Assembly (NCBI GenBank): GCA_036768485.1
Contig: JAVLUZ010000205.1
Span: 124,001 to 188,000 of the forward strand
Reading direction: 5' to 3'
DNA length: 64,000 bases
DNA from: Mermis nigrescens
Taxonomy: Eukaryota; Nematoda; Enoplea; Mermithida; Mermithidae
A model generated the notes under the pieces. The model did not search any database. It had not been told where the DNA came from and worked only from the letters and a program-made list of their open reading frames with translations. Below are positions 58,883 through 64,000 of this stretch, piece after piece; positions within the stretch are counted from its first letter, which is position 1; every line of letters starts with the position of its first letter. A program made the translations under genes and the position numbers.

Positions 58883-59369
58883 AAAAGTTGGATGGGGAGA
58901 ATTGTACAGTAAAGCCTAAAAATCTCATTTTTGAACTTAGACAACGACTTTTTAACTTTTAAATAACTACTTATTCGAACCAGGCGACCCATTTTTTGAC
59001 TTGAACAATCTCTGAGCCAAACCAACCACTTTTCAAGGCTGGATAACCATTTTTTAAACCAGGAAATCCAATTTTTCGAAGATGTACAGGAAATTTTCAA
59101 GCTGGTAATTGGACAACCCTTTTTTTGAACCAGATCAATCACATTTTATTCAGAAGATTGGACTGAGAGACCATTGACTATTGCCCAGCTTTGATCAAAT
59201 AACATTAATTAACTACTGCTTGCTAAGCTTATTGCTAACCACATGTTGCCCATCATGCATGATACTACATATGTTGGTAGATACAAATTCACTTAATTGG
59301 CATATGTAGTTACTATGATGAGTTGAGTATACAATATACTATATACTTATACACTATATACTATAATAT
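58883..59369. other. No recognisable gene
   Basis: AT-rich; TATACTATATACT-type simple sequence near 59330-59375. Confidence 0.35.
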
Positions 59370-59377
59370 AGTATATC

Positions 59378-60401
59378 CAGTGGCGGATTTAGGATTTCCC
59401 TAAGGGGGGGGGCGTATCCCAACTTTTCCAAAAACAGTCAAAAATAGGTCCAAAAATTTGCCCTTAACGCGCGAAATAGCGTTTTTTCGGTGTTTTACAT
59501 TCTTTTTGACGCAATATTTTTTCTAAAAATTTTAAAATTTTAGGCAATTTTGTGAAAAAATCATTAAATTTCTTTGCCTTTAACAAAAATCTGGCGCGAA
59601 GCGCCGGAAAAATTCGCGAAATTAAGGCGGACAGACGTCTAGAAGCATGATTTACTGCTTGATTTCCTGTATTTATAGCATTTGATGCGAAACATCCAAA
59701 TTTTTAATTGCAAATAGAAAAATACTATGCAAAAATGGCTGTTCCTGCTGTCAAAATGGTTTTGAAACCTACATGAACAGAGAATGGCTTCAAGGCAGTG
59801 TTTTTTGCACAAGGTCCGTTTGTACATGTACACATATGGTCCCTAAAAATCTTTGGACATTTTGTACACACAAATTTTTGGGTGTGTAGTACGGTAGCGA
59901 CTGTAGTGTGATAAAAAAGAGTTGTTCGACCTTTGGTAATGTATTTTGGCTGATTGCTGGTTTTATGAGGGCAAAAAACATTGAGAATCGCGCGAAGCGC
60001 CGAAAAAATTCGACATTTTTCCTTTCGAAATACGATTTCTGCTAATATGAAGATATGTAGGACACAACGAAAATTTTTGCGAATTTTAGACCTTTTTTGC
60101 AGTTTTTGTCTTCCCAAAAATATTTGTGCATGTACAAAGACGTCCCCAAAAATTTTTGTACATCAGGAAAGATTTTTGCCGAATACAAGAAAAACCGTGC
60201 TTTCAGGTTGCCAAGAAAGTAAATAAATGTCATTAATAGGTATCATCCGGCGCGTAGCGCCAGAAAAATTTGAGAAATTATGGTCACTGACGGTCAAAAA
60301 TCATTGCGAATGGCATATCCATTCTTTATCTCGCCAAGTATTTTTGGCTAATGGGTAGGGGGCGGCCGCCCCCTCCACTCTTCGCCTTGAATCCGCCCCT
60401 G
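59378..60401 (+). mobile_element. MITE family D, copy D3, carrying nested E2
   Basis: CAGTGGCGGATTTAGGATTT to GAATCCGCCCCTG. Flanks AGTATATC and ATTATACC match at 6 of 8. Co-linear with D1, including an E at the same internal position. Hairpins at 59591-59606 and 60248-60262. Confidence 0.92.
59796..60199 (+). mobile_element. MITE family E, copy E2, nested in D3
   Basis: CAGTGTTTTTTGCACAAGG to AAAAACCGTG. Flanks CTTCAAGG (59788-59795) and CTTTCAGG (60200-60207), both derived from CTTCCAGG, the same site used in D1. It has lost the second hairpin found in E1. Confidence 0.93.
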
Positions 60402-60409
60402 ATTATACC

Positions 60410-61345
60410 TTGTACACCCCGGCCCTGGCCGAAAAACTCGCCTATATACCCTACTTGTTTTATTTGTCAAAGCCTAATTTTGATGACGAAACGAAACCAT
60501 CATTTTTGCTCCCTTATCGGCGTTAGGTTTAAAATGCTAGCATTGTTGAATTTTTACAAGTAGGTACCGATATGAATTCAAATTCTCAGAATAGTGCAAA
60601 AGTTTGCAGTTTCGAATTAAATTCGGTTATAAGTTTTTCCACGCTAAGCTTATTTCATTCTTTGCAATGCATTTCTCTGCATCTTATCGAAAGTCACTTT
60701 CCTCCTTACACAACCCTAGTTTCCAGAGTTTTAGTCGTGTTTCATCATAATACCTTTCTCACTATAGGTTCATGTAATGGCTTGAAACTTAGGGTGTTAA
60801 ACACCTAAAAACGGCCAAAAAATTAGATTTTTTTATAAAATATGAGGGGGTAACAAATTTTCTGGCTTTAGAGGGGATGGGGGGACGGTCAACTTTGTGT
60901 GGGGGATCCTCCCATTTCCGTCTTTCATGAATACCTCTCACTTTTTTATATTTTTTATCGATTAAAATCGTTTCGGTTTTTAAATATTAGTTGGTAAAAT
61001 TTTAGTTATATTTTTAATAATAGTATCGCCGGTCTTCCAGAACATTTTTATTACCTTACTTGCTAAAATTTTACTTATATTTTAAATAATAGTATCGATA
61101 ATATTATTCTTCTTTTCTCATATGATTTTTAATATAATGATATGATTTTTAATGAATATCATTTTTAATAAAGCTCTTCCCCTAATCATTCACTTGGTCT
61201 TAGGCTTTCTCTAAATTTAAAATGACCCCCCTAATTTTTTTCGCCTAGGAACAGTTGTTTACAAAAATATATATATGTACCTACTGAAGACTACTTTTGT
61301 CTGACTGGGGATTTTGGTAAATTGCGAGTGTAGTCGACATTGCCA
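60410..61345. other. No recognisable gene
   Basis: AT-rich. A local duplication TAAAATTTTA(G/C)TTATATTT...AATAATAGTATCG occurs at about 60998-61028 and 61066-61095. A 78-codon frame at 60572-60808 shows no motif. Confidence 0.4.
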
Positions 61346-61359
61346 CATTTGGGTAATAG

Positions 61360-62599
61360 CTAGGGGTGTGCCGTATCCGCTTTTTTCAAAATCTCGTGAT
61401 TTTGGTCCGGATCTAAAATTTTGGGTAACCTCGGGTCCGGTTCCGTGTGATATTATGATAAAGGTGGCTGTTGTTTGAGGTGTATATGTATGTTAGTGTA
61501 CATATTACCCCTACACAATTAAGTGAATGCACGAATTTCAGTTTATTGTGTGATGCGGCCAAGTATCCATCTAGGATTATATTTATGGTGGAATCGCCAA
61601 AATTTAAAAGAATTATCAAATGCGTTCATGTGCGACTTTACGTTGCGAAACGTTTTTTAATGTATTTTGCGTTTCTGGATCACTTCTACATTTTTTGATG
61701 ATACGGCGTATAAAAGATTAAGTGACTCGCGAAAAATTCTTTGTCGTTTTTAAACTTTTACTCAATTTTGCAACTTTTTTTAGGACAAACAATGCAAAAA
61801 CGTACATAATATAAAAATCCGAGCCGAGCGCCTGAATATTTTTATAAATTCTTCTCACTTTAAAATCAATTTTGCAACTTCCCGAAGATAAGCAAACAGG
61901 AATAACATCTGCAGCAAACCCTGGTGAAAGTTCGGCTTTTTTATCCTTGCAAGCTCAAAATCTTGATGTTCTGTGCAGATATGCATATTTTCCCAAGGTC
62001 AAAAGTTCAAGGGAGCGGTGGAACCTAAAATTTAAGACCACTTAATTTAGAATTCTAGCCTTTTTTTGCGGGTCAAATATGTCGAATACTTAAAACATGT
62101 TATATAAAATGGTTTAATGTGGAAAACCGCATTTGTTAGTGCTTTTTATACACTTCTGGCTCGTTTCGTCTTTTTCGAAAGTAAAAAATATAAAAATTCA
62201 TCGAAAATTTTGATTTTTAGATGAAAATTATTTTGTTGGTGAAAATGGTGGATACGCATCAAAAACATCAATTTTAAGTGTTTCTGCCAATGCTGTATAC
62301 AATTATATATAGATTGTAAAAACATAAAAGCCTTTGGAAAAATTGACAGAAAATCTGAATAAATTGAAAAAATATAGTCAAAATGAATATATGGCACCAA
62401 GCGCCGAAAGCTCGACACTCTCGAGTTAGTTGAAAGCTAAAAACGATTAAAACTGCACATTTTCTATGAATTATTAAGAAAATTGCTAATTTAGGGTAAC
62501 GAAAAAACAAATTTAGGGTTGACTCGGACCCGATACCTCTTGAGGTCGGGTCCGGGTCGAAAATTTCGGACAACCTCGGGTGCAGGTCCGGGTCCGGGT
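61360..62599 (+). mobile_element. Element J with GGGTCCGG-rich ends, cut by I2
   Basis: Left part TAGGGGTGTGCCGTATCCGC, ACCTCGGGTCCGGTTCC; right part CGGACCCGATACC, GAGGTCGGGTCCGGGTCG, GTCCGGGTCCGGGT running into I2. The interior 62230-62480 matches family P (43315-43650). Contains a decayed hairpin at 62394-62406. The distal end is missing after I2. Confidence 0.5.
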
Positions 62600-63157
62600 C
62601 AGTGATCGGACCGAGGGTACTTTTGGACTCGCTCGGCCGAGGCCGAGGCGACTTAAAATCCTTGCCTCGGCCGAGGCCGAGGCCGAGGCCGAGGGTAATG
62701 CCGAGGGTCAAGCTTATATACCTATACCCATAAAGAGTACTCTTAGAATGTTTTGTATGCACATGAGCTAGAGAATAATCTTAATATTAAACACTTTATC
62801 GAATGTCAAACAATTCATTTTTATTTTCAATAATAGTAGATTAAATGTGTGAAGGATTTATTGAATAAAGTCAGCAGCATGAAAGCATACCTAATTTAAC
62901 AAGTTGCCGTTGATGAAGACTTGGAAAAGTCAATAAAAATATGGCTGAACAAGCACTTAAAAACTTTTATTTTTATAAATTAGAAAACAGTTTCGAAGAA
63001 ATAAACGAACAAATGAAATAAGCTAAGTAAAGACAGAACTGTAGCCATTGTTGTGCTCGCTTTTGCAGTAATGCATGTTTAAACACGCTTTTTCAGTCAT
63101 CCGATTCTGGTGTGGCAGATAATATGACGGAAACTGCACTTTACTTTCCGATCATAG
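62600..63157 (+). mobile_element. Element I, copy I2 (uninterrupted)
   Basis: CAGTGATCGGACCGAGGG to TTTACTTTCCGATCATAG, short inverted ends TGATCGGA / TCCGATCA. Near the left end five or more GGCCGA units follow one another. Carries the empty site corresponding to the D2 insertion in I1 (TCAGTCATCCGATT near 63096). Confidence 0.8.
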
Positions 63158-63329
63158 TTTCCCAAGGTCCAGAGTTGAGGGAAGGGTGAAATCCCAAAAT
63201 GGGGGACCAGTAAATTAAGTAGTGTCTTTGTATGAACGAACAAATTTTTGTAGATATTTTATATAAATATATTTTTAGAACATAAACGTTTTTAAATACT
63301 GCCAGTGTGTGACCTGCAAGCGGCATGCA
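63158..63329. other. Unassigned spacer
   Basis: No repeats or coding signal noted. Confidence 0.3.
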
Positions 63330-63337
63330 GTCCTAAA

Positions 63338-63727
63338 CAGTGTTTTTTTGTGCAAGATACCTTTTTACATATACAAAGATGGTATCCAAAAGTCTTTGAA
63401 CATTTTGTGCATGCAAATTTTTGTGTACTATTATAGTATGGTACACTGTAGCGATTTAGTGTGGTAAAACAGAGTTTTTCGACCTTTGGTAGTGTATCTT
63501 AGCTAATTCCTGAGTTTCTGAATATTTGACATTTTTCCATTCTAAATGCAAATTCTACTATTTTAAAGATATATAGGACAGACAATTACTGATGCGCCGA
63601 AAATTTTCGGAAATTTTACACCTGTTTACAGTTTTTGTCACTCCAAAAATCTTTGTGCATGTACAAAGACAGTCCTGAAAAGTCTCTGTACATTATGAAA
63701 AATCTTTGCCCAATACAAAAAACCGTG
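63338..63727 (+). mobile_element. MITE family E, copy E7
   Basis: CAGTGTTTTTTTGTGCAAG to AAAAAACCGTG. Flanks GTCCTAAA and GCCATAAA match at 6 of 8. Both internal hairpins are degraded or missing in this copy. Confidence 0.88.
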
Positions 63728-64000
63728 GCCATAAATATGATAATTCGGCTTGAATTTAGTTGATAATATTAGTTCGGCGCGAAGCGCCGGAATTTTTATG
63801 AGCTTTTGATGAATTTTACACACAAAACTCGACTGAGAAAGCTAAAACAACTTGTACTGCAAAATTAGAAATATTAGAGATATTGTAATATGCCAATTAA
63901 ATCTTGTAATAAGCACTACTGTGCTTAGAAATCCAATGCAACATCAGGATAAATTAGTCAATTTTATCTTTGAATGGCAAAAAAGTGCAAAGTTATTAAA
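63728..64000. other. Right edge: isolated hairpin, otherwise unassigned
   Basis: A perfect CGGCGC-GAA-GCGCCG hairpin at 63775-63789, followed by GGAATTTTTATGAGC, lies outside any delimited element. Nothing else recognised. Confidence 0.5.

Noticed and set aside
62274..62762. 162-residue protein rich in Gly-Leu and Asp-Pro on the minus strand
   Set aside because: Reading through GGCCGA and GGGTCC repeats of elements I and J.

Overview
The window is AT-rich, intron-bearing animal DNA from an invertebrate with a repeat-inflated genome. It shows a metazoan Frizzled receptor split by a 4.4 kb spliceosomal-type intron, an animal-style secreted prohormone exon, a decayed Polinton-type DNA polymerase, a tRNA-derived repeat, and dense families of short transposons. 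Nothing bacterial is present. The species cannot be fixed from sequence alone; a protostome such as an arthropod is a reasonable guess.

Only one gene is certain: a frizzled-4-like Wnt receptor on the minus strand. Exon 1 (31897 to 31636) carries the signal peptide and first half of the cysteine-rich domain. Exon 2 (27255 to 25740) carries the rest of that domain, seven membrane segments and a C-terminal PDZ ligand. Joined, the exons are in frame only if one T is restored in a T-run near 26772 and one A in the intron acceptor at 27256, so the copy carries two single-base defects. A second probable gene, also minus, is the first exon of a small secreted prohormone (14782 to about 14534) ending at a strong splice donor; it resembles insulin/relaxin B-chain precursors. 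Weaker coding relics are a Polinton-type PolB pseudogene (about 170-1330), a non-LTR retrotransposon 3' end (50590-51075), an ABCA-transporter-like fragment (46.6 kb) and a possible terminal exon (49.9 kb).

Most of the rest is non-autonomous DNA transposons. At least six families (called A, C, D, E, F and G here) are flanked by 8-bp target duplications and begin or end in CAG or CAY-type termini, the hAT hallmark. Many insertions can be verified by eye: exact 8-bp duplications flank C1, C3, D1, D2, E1, E5, F2, G, A3, A5 and A7. Nesting is deep: E in D, D in I, A in G in H, and two A copies back to back sharing one target site. No hAT transposase is visible, so they would need an enzyme supplied elsewhere. 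Other elements are a 1.1 kb TA-flanked element (L), long-TIR elements (M, H), and family K, which has inverted ends yet carries a tRNA-like Pol III promoter.

Layout: 1-9 kb Polinton relic, tandem repeats, A1, F1, N1, A2; 9-25.6 kb D1/E1, C1, prohormone exon, E3, C2, B1 and a long featureless AT-rich tract, then A3-A5; 25.7-31.9 kb frizzled; 32-34 kb its repeat-poor, CpG-containing 5' flank; 34-64 kb almost solid mobile DNA. The most unusual pattern is a small hairpin, CGGCGC-NNN-GCGCCG followed by an A/T tract, occurring more than twenty times in otherwise different repeat families, with stem changes that preserve pairing.
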